Positions 1 through 6,283 of a stretch of 10,049 nt of DNA are shown here, in pieces. The stretch spans positions 1 through 10,049 of the forward strand of contig JANNCN010000193.1 in NCBI GenBank assembly GCA_031386665.1, in the 5' to 3' direction. The translations under genes and the position numbers were made by a program. Origin of the DNA: JANYCG01 sp031386665. Its GTDB lineage: Bacteria; Pseudomonadota; Gammaproteobacteria; Burkholderiales; Burkholderiaceae_C. Each line of letters begins with the position of its first letter. Position 1 is the first letter of the stretch. The notes under the pieces are model-generated. The model was given only the letters and a program-made list of their open reading frames with translations. It searched no databases and had not been told where the DNA came from.

Positions 1-859
1 CCGGCAGCAGTTCCGAGCCTCGAAATTTATCCAGGGCAAATTCGAGAATGTCTTCAAGCCGATGCGCCAGTCTCCCGATTCCAGGCAACCCAATAATGTT
101 GCCACTGCCCTTGAAAGTGTGAGCGCTGCGAAGCGCCTCGACCATCACTTCGTCGTTGTAATTTCCGCTGCTCCAATTCGCGACGGCCATTTCCAACTGT
201 GCCAACTGCTGTGGCGCATCGGCCAGCAGTGCCTGAAGGAGTTCTGGGTCAACTTCGTCCGTGTTCAGTCCGACATCCGCGTCGGTCGCAGCCTCCAGAG
301 ACTCGCCGTCACCGTCTGCGCCTTCGCCCATTTTTTCAGGTGCAACAAGAAGACTACTTGCAAGCTCCAGCACTTCGTTTTCATCCAAGGGCGAGGGGCA
401 CAAAGACAAGTAGTGAGCAATGTGCTCCACGATGAGTGGATGCGCTGGATTCTCAAGGTATGCGACCGCCTCATCAACCCACTGCCCGAGCCAGACAATG
501 CCCACAGCAAGATCTGCGACGGCGTCCTCATTAGCTGTAACTGCACCAGAACCAGACCCAGCACCAGCACCAGCACCAGCACCAGCACCAGCACCAGAAT
601 TATTTGCCGGATCCTGTATTTCAGTCGTGCGAGCGAGCAAACCGTCCGTGAATTGGCCAATCAAACCAAGATAACCCGCAAGGCCTTGCAAGCCGACCGA
701 CTCCACTGCCTGGGTGAAGCGCGCAATCAGTGACACCATGTCAAGCACTCCGGGCGGAGGGCCTGCGGGCGTCAATTCCCACAGAGCAAGTGCTTCTTTG
801 GCTGTCGGTACATCCTGCGCAAATTCAGCGCGCAAGAGTTCAATCATCTCATTGCTCAT
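1..859 (-). CDS. chpA: ChpA/PilL-type chemotaxis histidine kinase (CheA family), N-terminal part; runs off the left edge
   Basis: This is the N-terminal 286 codons of a CheA-like kinase; the frame is still open at the window edge. Residues about 200-280 form an Hpt phosphotransfer domain with the motif SAHTFKGSG, so His247 is the expected phosphorylated histidine. Residues 1-170 are a mostly helical region without a recognised motif, perhaps like the FimL-like N-terminus of Pseudomonas ChpA (inference). It is split by a Gly-Ala/Gly-Ser tract at residues 89-106, encoded by a hexanucleotide repeat. In the known system ChpA autophosphorylates in the cytoplasm under receptor control and phosphorylates PilG and PilH. 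The kinase, CheW-like and any receiver domains would lie outside the window. It is the fifth gene of the pil block, 52 bases after pilJ. The ATG at 859 (MSNEMIELL) is the preferred start, but it has no clear Shine-Dalgarno; an in-frame TTG at 880 is the alternative. The symbol rests mainly on gene order. Confidence 0.82.
   Translation of the reverse strand, partial: MSNEMIELLRAEFAQDVPTAKEALALWELTPAGPPPGVLDMVSLIARFTQAVESVGLQGLAGYLGLIGQFTDGLLARTTEIQDPANNSGAGAGAGAGAGAGSGSGAVTANEDAVADLAVGIVWLGQWVDEAVAYLENPAHPLIVEHIAHYLSLCPSPLDENEVLELASSLLVAPEKMGEGADGDGESLEAATDADVGLNTDEVDPELLQALLADAPQQLAQLEMAVANWSSGNYNDEVMVEALRSAHTFKGSGNIIGLPGIGRLAHRLEDILEFALDKFRGSELLP
543..596. repeat. Hexanucleotide microsatellite inside chpA (six perfect plus three degenerate units)
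   Basis: Positions 561-596 are six perfect tandem copies of GCACCA on the plus strand. They are preceded at 543-560 by three related units (GCACCA, GAACCA, GACCCA). Read on the coding (minus) strand, the tract encodes six Gly-Ala pairs followed by GSGSGA. Because the unit is six bases, copy-number changes keep the frame and alter the protein by two residues each. It lies in a likely flexible linker within the ChpA N-terminal region. Confidence 0.9.
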
Positions 860-911
860 TGCAGCAGTGTCGGGTATCAATCAACGCACGAAGTCTGGTG
901 GTCACGTTGAC

Positions 912-3419
912 TTAAGTCGCCTTCACCTTGAACTGGGCGACCGATTCGTTCAGGCGCTGCGCAAATTTCACCAGCGTTTCAGTCGCGTTGGCCTGCAAGG
1001 AAATGGCCGAACTGGTTTGCGCGGTGCCGTCGTTAATGACCTGCACGTTTTGCTGCAGTGTTTTCGACATTTCTTGCTGCTGCGCTGAGAACGATGCGAT
1101 TTGACGCACCAGTTCGACCAGTTCGTTGGTCGCACTTTGAGTTTGAGTCATTTCCTGCCCGGCACGGCGGGCCAGTTCGGTTTGGGTCACCACGTCAGAA
1201 ATCAGCCGGTTCATTGTGATCAGCGTTTCATTGGTTTCAGCCTGAATGTTGCTCACCAGTTTTGCAATCTCGCCAGTCGCTTGACGCGAGCTGTCTGACA
1301 AGCGCTGAACCTCCTGCGCCACCACCGCAAAGCCGCGCCCAGCTTCACCCGCAGTCGCGGCCTGCATGGAAGCATTCAGCGACAGCACATGGGTGCGCTC
1401 AGAGATCGTATTGACCAGGGCTACGGCCGATGAAATTTCTTGAGAACGCTCACCAAGGCGCTTGAATCGCTTTTCAGTCTCCGAGATAACTTCGCGCAAT
1501 GAATCCATGCCTCGCATGGAGCCTTCCACAGCCACCTGCGCAGCTTTGGTCGCCTCCGAGGTGCGCGCCGCCGCGACACCCGATGCGCTGGAAAGCTGCG
1601 CCACTTCAATCAGCTGTCGCGATGCGCCGCCCAGCGTCGCACCCATGGAATCGAGCAAGGTACGTTCACGCTCAGCAGCACTCTGCACCACCAAGCCTTG
1701 TTGCTGCGCGGCTGACGCGGCCATTTGCACCTGTGCTGCAATCCGCTGAACTTCGATCACCGTGGTACCTGTTTCATCCGCAAACTGATTCACTGACGAA
1801 GAAATGGTACCCACAATGTCGTCCGACACGATCGCGCGCACGGTCAAATCTTTTTCAGACATGGCATACACGGTTTGCAGCAGATTGATGGCCGAGTCAT
1901 TGATTTTTTCGTTTTCTTGCTGGGCTTTGCGCAAGGCGCCCAAACGTTCATCCAGCATGGTGTTCAGGGTGTTGCCCAAGTCTTCAATTTCATCACCCGA
2001 CTTCACTTGCGAGCGAACCGCGTCATCACCACCAGCGACCTTTTTTGCCATGGAAGCGAGGTCATTGACCGGCCGGGTGATGGTGCGCACAAAGAAGTAC
2101 GCAGCGGCGCCAGCAGCAGCTAACACCGCCAAGGCCACAGCCAAGGTACGGAAAATTGTTTGATTCCGAAGCTCGGTTGCACCCGCCAAGGCTTCGTCCT
2201 CGTCCTGTTCCGCCAGCACCGCCAGAGTCACACCGTAAACTGTCAGCGGGGCGTACGCGGAGAAAACAGGTGTGCCACGGTAGTCGTTGATGAGGGCAAA
2301 GCCAGATTTACCGCTCAGCGCATCCTTGGCTGCGGGAGTGTCCACTTTCACAACGCCGATGGACGTGCTCTTTTTGTCAGCCAGGGCCAGCAAGGCAGGG
2401 GAAATTTTGCCTTGGCTATCCTTCAAAAAGCCTGCTTTGTCTTCCAACAAGAATCGGCTGTCGGTGCGCATCAAGCCGTCGGTGCCAACCAAATACGACT
2501 CGCCCGATTTACCCAAGCCTTGATCGGCCCATTTCTTGTCCGCCGTCATGACAGCGGTGATCTTGTCCAGCGGAATTTGGGCCGCCAACACACCAATCAA
2601 TTGCTCGCCTTCCATGATTGGCATTGCCACAAAGGCGGCTTGGTCGTCATACGAGGCAAAATACCGCTGATAGTCGGACAGGGCCACACTGCCTGCTTTT
2701 CCAGCAGCCTTGGCTTTGCGATAGGCGTCATCCAGCCCGGTCTTGGCCGCAATGCCGTCGTTCAGGTTGGAAGTGAAGTCCAATTCCTTGAACACGGTGT
2801 AAACCACTCTGTCCGTTTGAGGATCGATCAAGAAAATGTCATACAGAGACAGCCGCTCCTGAAAGGCCGAAAAGGACGGGTGAAACTTGGAGTGCGCAGC
2901 GGCGTAGGCGGACTTTTCAGTGGCGTCTACCATCTTGTCCTTCTCGCCCAGCTTGTTTGGGTTGGCCACGATGAAAGCATGTTGCAGCAAGCTCTGAATG
3001 TCATCCAAACCGGCGGCAAATTTATCTTGTCCAGATGCTTTAGCAGGGTTGCGACGGGCGTATTCATCACCGAATTGTTTGTCGTAAAAGGACTTCACCT
3101 CGTCACGGGTAACGCGCAGGGCATCACCTTTGGGCACGTCAGCGCCAGAGGCTTGATAAGCTTGTTTGAGCGTCTTCATGCCATCGACTGCCGTCGTGCT
3201 GGCCGAAAACGCCTGCAAGCCACGCACAATGCCATTCAGATAGTCAGTGACTTGCTGTTTGCGCACCTCACGCAGAGAGGTCAGCTGGGACTGCACTGAG
3301 TCTGTCAAACTGGTTCGTGCCAATTGCACTGAGCCACCGCCCACAAGCAAGGAAGTGACAAGCACGGGCACCACCGCCAGCGTGGCTGCGCCCAAGAACA
3401 TTTTTGTTGCAAGTTTCAT
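912..3419 (-). CDS. pilJ: PilJ-like methyl-accepting chemotaxis receptor with a Cache-type periplasmic sensor
   Basis: An 835-residue inner-membrane chemoreceptor. Residues 8-28 are the first membrane helix. Residues 30 to about 420 are periplasmic and resemble a double-Cache sensor: a long helical start, then strand-rich segments containing YDIFLIDP, VVYTVFKELDF and GESYLVGTDGLMRTDSR. Residues 424-444 are the second membrane helix, followed by a HAMP domain (447-497) and a second HAMP-like unit (about 512-550). The cytoplasmic signalling hairpin covers about 560-835, with its tip at LNASMQAATAGEAGRGFAVV (681-700). The Gln in the tip and the ending SVAQFKVKAT recall PilJ. Pseudomonas PilJ is about 680 residues with small helical sensor domains, so this one is longer and differently equipped. 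It should sense a periplasmic signal and control the ChpA kinase through PilI. The ATG start at 3419 has an AAGGA ribosome site. No CheR-docking pentapeptide is seen at the C-terminus. The pilJ name rests on position and the signalling domain. Confidence 0.85.
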   Translation of the reverse strand: MKLATKMFLGAATLAVVPVLVTSLLVGGGSVQLARTSLTDSVQSQLTSLREVRKQQVTDYLNGIVRGLQAFSASTTAVDGMKTLKQAYQASGADVPKGDALRVTRDEVKSFYDKQFGDEYARRNPAKASGQDKFAAGLDDIQSLLQHAFIVANPNKLGEKDKMVDATEKSAYAAAHSKFHPSFSAFQERLSLYDIFLIDPQTDRVVYTVFKELDFTSNLNDGIAAKTGLDDAYRKAKAAGKAGSVALSDYQRYFASYDDQAAFVAMPIMEGEQLIGVLAAQIPLDKITAVMTADKKWADQGLGKSGESYLVGTDGLMRTDSRFLLEDKAGFLKDSQGKISPALLALADKKSTSIGVVKVDTPAAKDALSGKSGFALINDYRGTPVFSAYAPLTVYGVTLAVLAEQDEDEALAGATELRNQTIFRTLAVALAVLAAAGAAAYFFVRTITRPVNDLASMAKKVAGGDDAVRSQVKSGDEIEDLGNTLNTMLDERLGALRKAQQENEKINDSAINLLQTVYAMSEKDLTVRAIVSDDIVGTISSSVNQFADETGTTVIEVQRIAAQVQMAASAAQQQGLVVQSAAERERTLLDSMGATLGGASRQLIEVAQLSSASGVAAARTSEATKAAQVAVEGSMRGMDSLREVISETEKRFKRLGERSQEISSAVALVNTISERTHVLSLNASMQAATAGEAGRGFAVVAQEVQRLSDSSRQATGEIAKLVSNIQAETNETLITMNRLISDVVTQTELARRAGQEMTQTQSATNELVELVRQIASFSAQQQEMSKTLQQNVQVINDGTAQTSSAISLQANATETLVKFAQRLNESVAQFKVKAT

Positions 3420-3424
3420 GCGGT

Positions 3425-3429
3425 TCCTT
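3425..3429 (-). promoter_or_regulatory. Ribosome binding site of pilJ
   Basis: On the minus strand AAGGA sits five bases before the ATG at 3419 and fixes the pilJ start. The local string TTAAGGA closely resembles the CTAAGGA in front of pilH. Confidence 0.8.
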
Positions 3430-3455
3430 AACTTTCAGTGTCTGCGAGAGGTTTG

Positions 3456-4058
3456 TTAGCTTCGTTGGATGGCCAGAGACAAAACTGCTACCAATTCATT
3501 CCCACAAATTTCGTAAGCAAGCTTGCCATCGGCCTGAACAGCCAGCCCCTGACACAGTTCGGCAAGGGATTCAGGCAATGGAGGCAACTGGGTCATTTTT
3601 GAGCCCGACGCCAGGGGCGCACGCTCATAGGCAATTTGAAACGGCAGGCCAGAAAACAAGATAGCCAGAGCCTGTTCATTGCTGTCACCGATGCGCCCAC
3701 CCAACAACAAGCGATGCTGGCGGCCAATCGCTTCGCTTTTTGTCTCTGGTGCGAAATACCGACCCAGATCCACCACCGGGACAATCATGCCGTCGATGTT
3801 GGCGGCCCCAACAAACCATTCGGGCGCTTTGGGCACTGGCACCAAGTCAAACTGATCGACGATTTGGGTGACCCACTCATAACTGAACGCTAAGGGCAAG
3901 CCCCTGCACTGAATGAGCTGTGCCATGGCTTCGCCCCAGGCTTTTTCAGGAAATCCGGAGAAGGCTGGAAAATCCGGCAATGCGGGATCGGATGGGGCAG
4001 ACATGCCAAGAGGCTCTACCGCACCAATGTTATGGAGAGTGGTGGCAGAGGTATCCAC
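3456..4058 (-). CDS. pilI: PilI-like CheW-family adaptor protein
   Basis: A 200-residue cytoplasmic protein with one CheW-like domain over about residues 45-190. Recognisable segments are the strand LPLAFSYEWVTQIV, the conserved VPVPKAPEWFVGAANIDG and the following MIVPVVDLGRYF, which match the usual CheW pattern of a VP-N-P motif, a G-x-x-N-x-x-G turn and a PV-x-DL strand. CheW proteins bridge receptor tips and the CheA kinase, so this one should couple the downstream PilJ-like receptor to ChpA. The N-terminal 40 residues are a Pro/Ala-rich extension. The start at 4058 is a GTG only four bases after the pilH stop and without a strong ribosome site, which suggests coupling to pilH translation. 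An internal ATG at 4004 (MSAPSDPA) is the alternative start and would remove 18 residues. The stop is 36 bases before pilJ. Its position between pilH and pilJ supports the name. Confidence 0.83.
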   Translation of the reverse strand: MDTSATTLHNIGAVEPLGMSAPSDPALPDFPAFSGFPEKAWGEAMAQLIQCRGLPLAFSYEWVTQIVDQFDLVPVPKAPEWFVGAANIDGMIVPVVDLGRYFAPETKSEAIGRQHRLLLGGRIGDSNEQALAILFSGLPFQIAYERAPLASGSKMTQLPPLPESLAELCQGLAVQADGKLAYEICGNELVAVLSLAIQRS

Positions 4059-4062
4059 AGCT

Positions 4063-4410
4063 TTAAAGGTGCGCCAGGATCTGGTCAGGGGTGTAGGGCT
4101 TGGTCACGTAACCCTTGGCACCCAGCATTTGGGCAAATACGCGGTCAACCTTTTGGTCTTTGCTGGTCACAAAAACGACGGGGATGTTCTTGCTGTCAGC
4201 ATCCTGTTTGAGCTTGCGGGCCGTGCCAAAACCGTCCAGGTCGGGCATGTTCACGTCAAGCAAGATCAGGTCCGGCTTGTCTGCCTGCACTTTGGCAAGC
4301 GCCTCTATTCCCGACATTGCCACTGAAACTGAACAGCCCGCATCCTGAAGAATGCGCAACAGATGCTTGCTGTCCACCGGGGAGTCATCAACGACGAGTA
4401 CTTTTTTCAT
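4063..4410 (-). CDS. pilH: PilH-like single-domain response regulator (twitching motility)
   Basis: A 115-residue protein that is entirely one CheY-like receiver domain. All key residues are present: the acidic pair Asp8-Asp9, the phospho-acceptor Asp52 in LLDVNMPD, Thr82 in FVTS and Lys104 in YVTKPY. There is no output domain, so it would act by protein contact or as a phosphate sink for the ChpA kinase, as PilH does in Pseudomonas, where it is linked to pilus retraction. The ATG at 4410 follows a good AAGGA site. The gene lies 109 bases after the PilG-like gene and four bases before the pilI GTG start, so pilH-pilI are probably co-translated. At 115 residues it is slightly shorter than typical receivers (about 120), and it ends soon after the Lys104 motif. 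I call it PilH rather than PilG because it is the second receiver in the gene order. Confidence 0.85.
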   Translation of the reverse strand: MKKVLVVDDSPVDSKHLLRILQDAGCSVSVAMSGIEALAKVQADKPDLILLDVNMPDLDGFGTARKLKQDADSKNIPVVFVTSKDQKVDRVFAQMLGAKGYVTKPYTPDQILAHL

Positions 4411-4415
4411 TTTTT

Positions 4416-4420
4416 TCCTT
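4416..4420 (-). promoter_or_regulatory. Ribosome binding site of pilH
   Basis: AAGGA on the minus strand with a five-base spacer, all A, before the ATG at 4410. It is one of only two strong ribosome sites among the genes in this window. Confidence 0.8.
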
Positions 4421-4448
4421 AGTGGCGTTTGATGCCGCGAGTTTCAAG

Positions 4449-4472
4449 GTAGCCAAATGCTGATTTCGCTAC
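4449..4472 (-). repeat. Inverted repeat (hairpin) between the pilG-like gene and pilH
   Basis: Arms GTAGC (4449-4453) and GCTAC (4468-4472) enclose an inner pair AAAT/ATTT across one mismatch and a four-base loop. In the pil transcript it would be a short stem-loop about 40 bases before the pilH start. No U-run follows it in the direction of transcription, so it is not a classical terminator. It could influence RNA processing or differential expression, but it may be chance. Confidence 0.35.
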
Positions 4473-4519
4473 TTTAGATGGGCTATTTTGAGGGATGAGA
4501 GGTCGATTTTTTAGTGCAT

Positions 4520-5689
4520 TCATGGCGAACGCCCAGAATTGCGCGTTGTGTATGTCGAGGCTGTCGGCAAGCGCTTGGACTCGCTGTGATCACCCGCTTT
4601 CATTGTAGCTGCGCCATGTTTAGACAGAACCAGCCCAAGCTGCTGCTCATTCAAAGGCTTGGTCAGGTAAGCATCGCAGCCAGACATCGATCCCCTGATT
4701 TTGTCGATCGTGCCACCCCGGCTGGTCAACATCACCACGACCGGCACACTGGCTTGTTTGCTTCTATTTTGCTTAATCGCCCGGCAGGTTTGGTAACCAT
4801 CCAGACCCGCCATCATCACGTCGAGAAAGACGAACTGGAAATCCTTCTGTGCAATCAAAGCCAGCGCCTCTTCACCACTGCGAGCCAATTGCGCCGTGTA
4901 ACCGAAAACTCGCATGCGACTTTGCATGAATTTGAGAGCAACGTCACTGTCATCCACAATCAAAACGGTCTGCTTCGGGTCTTGCGCTACGGGTGCGGCA
5001 GACATCGCAGCGGCGGCGAACCGACTTGGCAAGTTGGCAACGGGCGGTGCGAAAGCAGCGCTGGTCGCAGGTGAAATTGCTGCCGAAATTTGGGACGAAA
5101 TCTCAATCGCAACCGGGGGCTTAGGCGTTGCAAAAACATCGTGCAAAGGCCATTGCTTGCTGCTTGGCGGTGGCAGTGCAGGCGACAAGGCGCTTGGGCT
5201 CGGCAAAACAGCCGCAGAAGAGGCTGCGCCCGGAGCCGGGGCTGACACCGGCCGCAGCGGCAGGGGCCGGGCCGCAAGGGGTGGGGCGTTTCCGCCCTGC
5301 ATCAGTGGGGATTGAAACGAACGACTCACGGCACCCGGCAGCGCTGCTGCGGGCGGCGCAGAGCCCGTTGGCGATGCCAGGGCATTCAGCGCCGTTAACA
5401 TCGATGTCAGACGCAAAGGCCGATGCAGCACGGGCCATCCAGTCCCGAAATCGGAAGCGCCCACGACCACAATTTTTTTGCCACCAATGCGCCGACTTCT
5501 GATGGCGTCAACGTCATGAAGGTCGTTCACATTCAACAAAATGACCGCCGCGTCTTCCAATTCCGCGCAAACTGACCAAAAAGGCGCCTTGCGCGCGGCC
5601 AATCGAAAAAATGTTTCGATGGTGGCCAGCTCGAAATTGGAAAACCCCGACGGATGAACCTTGTAATTTGCCAGCACGTTGATTGTCAT
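4520..5689 (-). CDS. pilG: PilG-like response regulator with N-terminal pseudo-receiver and long Ala/Pro linker
   Basis: A 389-residue protein taken from the ATG at 5689 (MTINVLANYK). The C-terminal receiver (about 240-358) is complete: Asp246-Asp247, phospho-acceptor Asp290 in FLDVMM, Thr322 in MLTS and Lys344 in LTKPL. Residues 1-105 have an alternating alpha/beta look, with AAVILLNVND, KKIVVVGAS and WPVLHRPLR spaced like receiver motifs, but Asn53 replaces the Asp and Arg90 the Lys; I infer a degenerate receiver. Residues about 106-238 are an Ala/Pro/Ser-rich, probably disordered linker. About 30 residues follow the receiver. Pseudomonas PilG is a lone receiver of about 135 residues, so this is a much enlarged form. 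In that system PilG promotes pilus extension and links to cyclic-AMP signalling. It is the first gene of the block, with a candidate promoter at 5742-5770. An upstream in-frame TTG at 5770 would add 27 residues and place the start inside that promoter, so it is disfavoured. Confidence 0.8.
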   Translation of the reverse strand: MTINVLANYKVHPSGFSNFELATIETFFRLAARKAPFWSVCAELEDAAVILLNVNDLHDVDAIRSRRIGGKKIVVVGASDFGTGWPVLHRPLRLTSMLTALNALASPTGSAPPAAALPGAVSRSFQSPLMQGGNAPPLAARPLPLRPVSAPAPGAASSAAVLPSPSALSPALPPPSSKQWPLHDVFATPKPPVAIEISSQISAAISPATSAAFAPPVANLPSRFAAAAMSAAPVAQDPKQTVLIVDDSDVALKFMQSRMRVFGYTAQLARSGEEALALIAQKDFQFVFLDVMMAGLDGYQTCRAIKQNRSKQASVPVVVMLTSRGGTIDKIRGSMSGCDAYLTKPLNEQQLGLVLSKHGAATMKAGDHSESKRLPTASTYTTRNSGRSP

Positions 5690-5741
5690 AGTTGTCTTGG
5701 ACCCGCCAATTTGATACCCAGCCTTTGGATGCAACCAGCAA

Positions 5742-5770
5742 TTTATCTGAAATTTTGTTTTGCAGGACAA
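5742..5770 (-). promoter_or_regulatory. Candidate sigma-70 promoter of the pil operon
   Basis: On the minus strand, TTGTCC (5765-5770; 4 of 6 to TTGACA) and GATAAA (5742-5747; 4 of 6 to TATAAT) are separated by exactly 17 bases. Transcription would start near 5735, leaving a leader of about 45 bases before the ATG at 5689. The match is moderate and found by eye. Confidence 0.4.
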
Positions 5771-5780
5771 GAACTGGACT

Positions 5781-5799
5781 CATTTGCAAATTGCAAATG
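5781..5799. promoter_or_regulatory. Perfect palindrome, candidate operator upstream of the pil promoter
   Basis: CATTTGCAA and TTGCAAATG are perfect inverted 9-base arms around a single A at 5790. The centre lies about 55 bases upstream of the inferred pil transcription start, where an activator could touch RNA polymerase. The regulator is unknown. Confidence 0.45.
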
Positions 5800-5903
5800 C
5801 ACATTTCGTGACAGTTAGCGCAACTCTTGCCCTTTTTTTGACCCAAAACACCCGACTACCGTTGCACTTTACCCACTTCGGGGGCGACTGTGGTCGACTT
5901 GAC

Positions 5904-5915
5904 TGGCCAAGGCCA
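5904..5915. repeat. Short inverted repeat TGGCC-AA-GGCCA
   Basis: Five-base perfect arms around AA in the divergent intergenic region. It is short enough to occur by chance, and is listed because it is one of several inverted repeats clustered here. Confidence 0.3.
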
Positions 5916-5931
5916 ATTCAAAATTTCAATC

Positions 5932-5952
5932 TTGCTATTATTTATATAGCAA
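5932..5952. repeat. Inverted repeat TTGCTAT-N7-ATAGCAA
   Basis: Perfect 7-base arms at 5932-5938 and 5946-5952 with a 7-base AT spacer. The 21-base overall length and symmetry suit a dimeric DNA-binding protein, but the AT-rich setting raises the chance of coincidence. It lies between the two divergent operons and could serve either. Confidence 0.35.
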
Positions 5953-6013
5953 TAAACTCAATAAATACGAGATCTAGAGGCCTATTTTATTCATAATTTA
6001 GTCGATTTTGGCC

Positions 6014-6055
6014 ATTTTCTAAAAAAAAGAACCTGCAGGTTCTTTTTTAGAAAAT
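6014..6055. terminator. Long inverted repeat, probable bidirectional intrinsic terminator
   Basis: The core AAGAACCTGCAGGTTCTT is an 18-base perfect palindrome. It sits between an A-run on the left and a T-run on the right, and pairing continues outward through TTTTCT and AGAAAA. The arms are 22 bases (6014-6035) and 20 bases (6036-6055), differing only by two extra A in the left run. Either strand gives a stem ending in a U-run: six T after the stem on the plus strand, eight on the minus strand. This is the layout of a bidirectional rho-independent terminator, yet no annotated gene ends here; both neighbours start and diverge. It may insulate the operons or end an unannotated small RNA. Confidence 0.65.
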
Positions 6056-6216
6056 TTCAGGTCATCTGCACATTTTGAATCAAATTACAGGCGCTCCCGC
6101 CCCTTTGATTTGTGACTTTGAGGCAACACTGGCAGGCTAGAATCAACCCACATTTTGTAGCAGACCCGCTTTATTTCACGCTGGCTGCGTGCTGTCCTGA
6201 TTCTTTCTGCGGCAGT

Positions 6217-6244
6217 TTGATATCCTCATTTTTTGGTTCATAGT
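6217..6244 (+). promoter_or_regulatory. Candidate sigma-70 promoter of the polysaccharide export operon
   Basis: TTGATA (6217-6222; 5 of 6 to TTGACA) and CATAGT (6239-6244; 4 of 6 to TATAAT) are separated by 16 bases. Transcription would start near 6251, about 33 bases before the ATG at 6284. This supports that ATG over a TTG at 6233, which would fall inside the promoter. Confidence 0.4.
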
Positions 6245-6283
6245 TGCCATCGCTCACTTGGTCTTCATTGCCGCTCTTTGCAC

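Larger units (their letters stand above)
5690..6283. other. Divergent intergenic region between the pil and polysaccharide operons
   Basis: No convincing gene was found in these roughly 590 bases. The part from 5921 to 6000 is very AT-rich (18 G/C in 80 bases by direct count), in contrast to the GC-richer genes on both sides. It contains, left to right: a candidate minus-strand promoter, a perfect palindrome (5781-5799), a TGGCC/GGCCA inverted repeat (5904-5915), a TTGCTAT/ATAGCAA inverted repeat (5932-5952), a long hairpin with A and T flanks (6014-6055) and a candidate plus-strand promoter (6217-6244). Confidence 0.8.

Noticed and set aside
543..596. CRISPR or minisatellite array
   Set aside because: The unit is only six bases with no spacers; it is a coding microsatellite.
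62..733. Open plus-strand frame of 223 codons opposite the kinase gene
   Set aside because: It includes an Arg/Ser/Thr low-complexity stretch produced by the repeat, and the opposite strand gives a clear Hpt domain. It is antisense to chpA.
881..910. Inverted repeat TCAACG/CGTTGA in the pilJ-chpA gap
   Set aside because: The arms are only six bases with an 18-base loop and no U-run, within chance expectation.
2160..3299. Long plus-strand open frame of 379 codons
   Set aside because: It is fully antisense to the well-supported chemoreceptor and its translation shows no recognisable domain.
5690..5770. TTG-initiated 27-residue extension of the PilG-like protein
   Set aside because: It would start within the candidate -35 box and has no ribosome site; the ATG at 5689 begins the plausible domain.
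5760..5996. Possible 78-codon plus-strand gene in the divergent spacer
   Set aside because: It has a TTG start with no ribosome site, overlaps the pil promoter and palindromes, and its composition is unlike a real protein.
6138..6143. TAGAAT as a -10 box upstream of the export gene
   Set aside because: It is 5 of 6 to consensus, but no -35-like hexamer lies at 16-18 bases; the nearest (TTGAGG) is only 14 bases away.
6233..6283. TTG-initiated 17-residue extension of the export protein
   Set aside because: It would place a His/Cys-rich stretch before the signal peptide and overlaps the candidate promoter.
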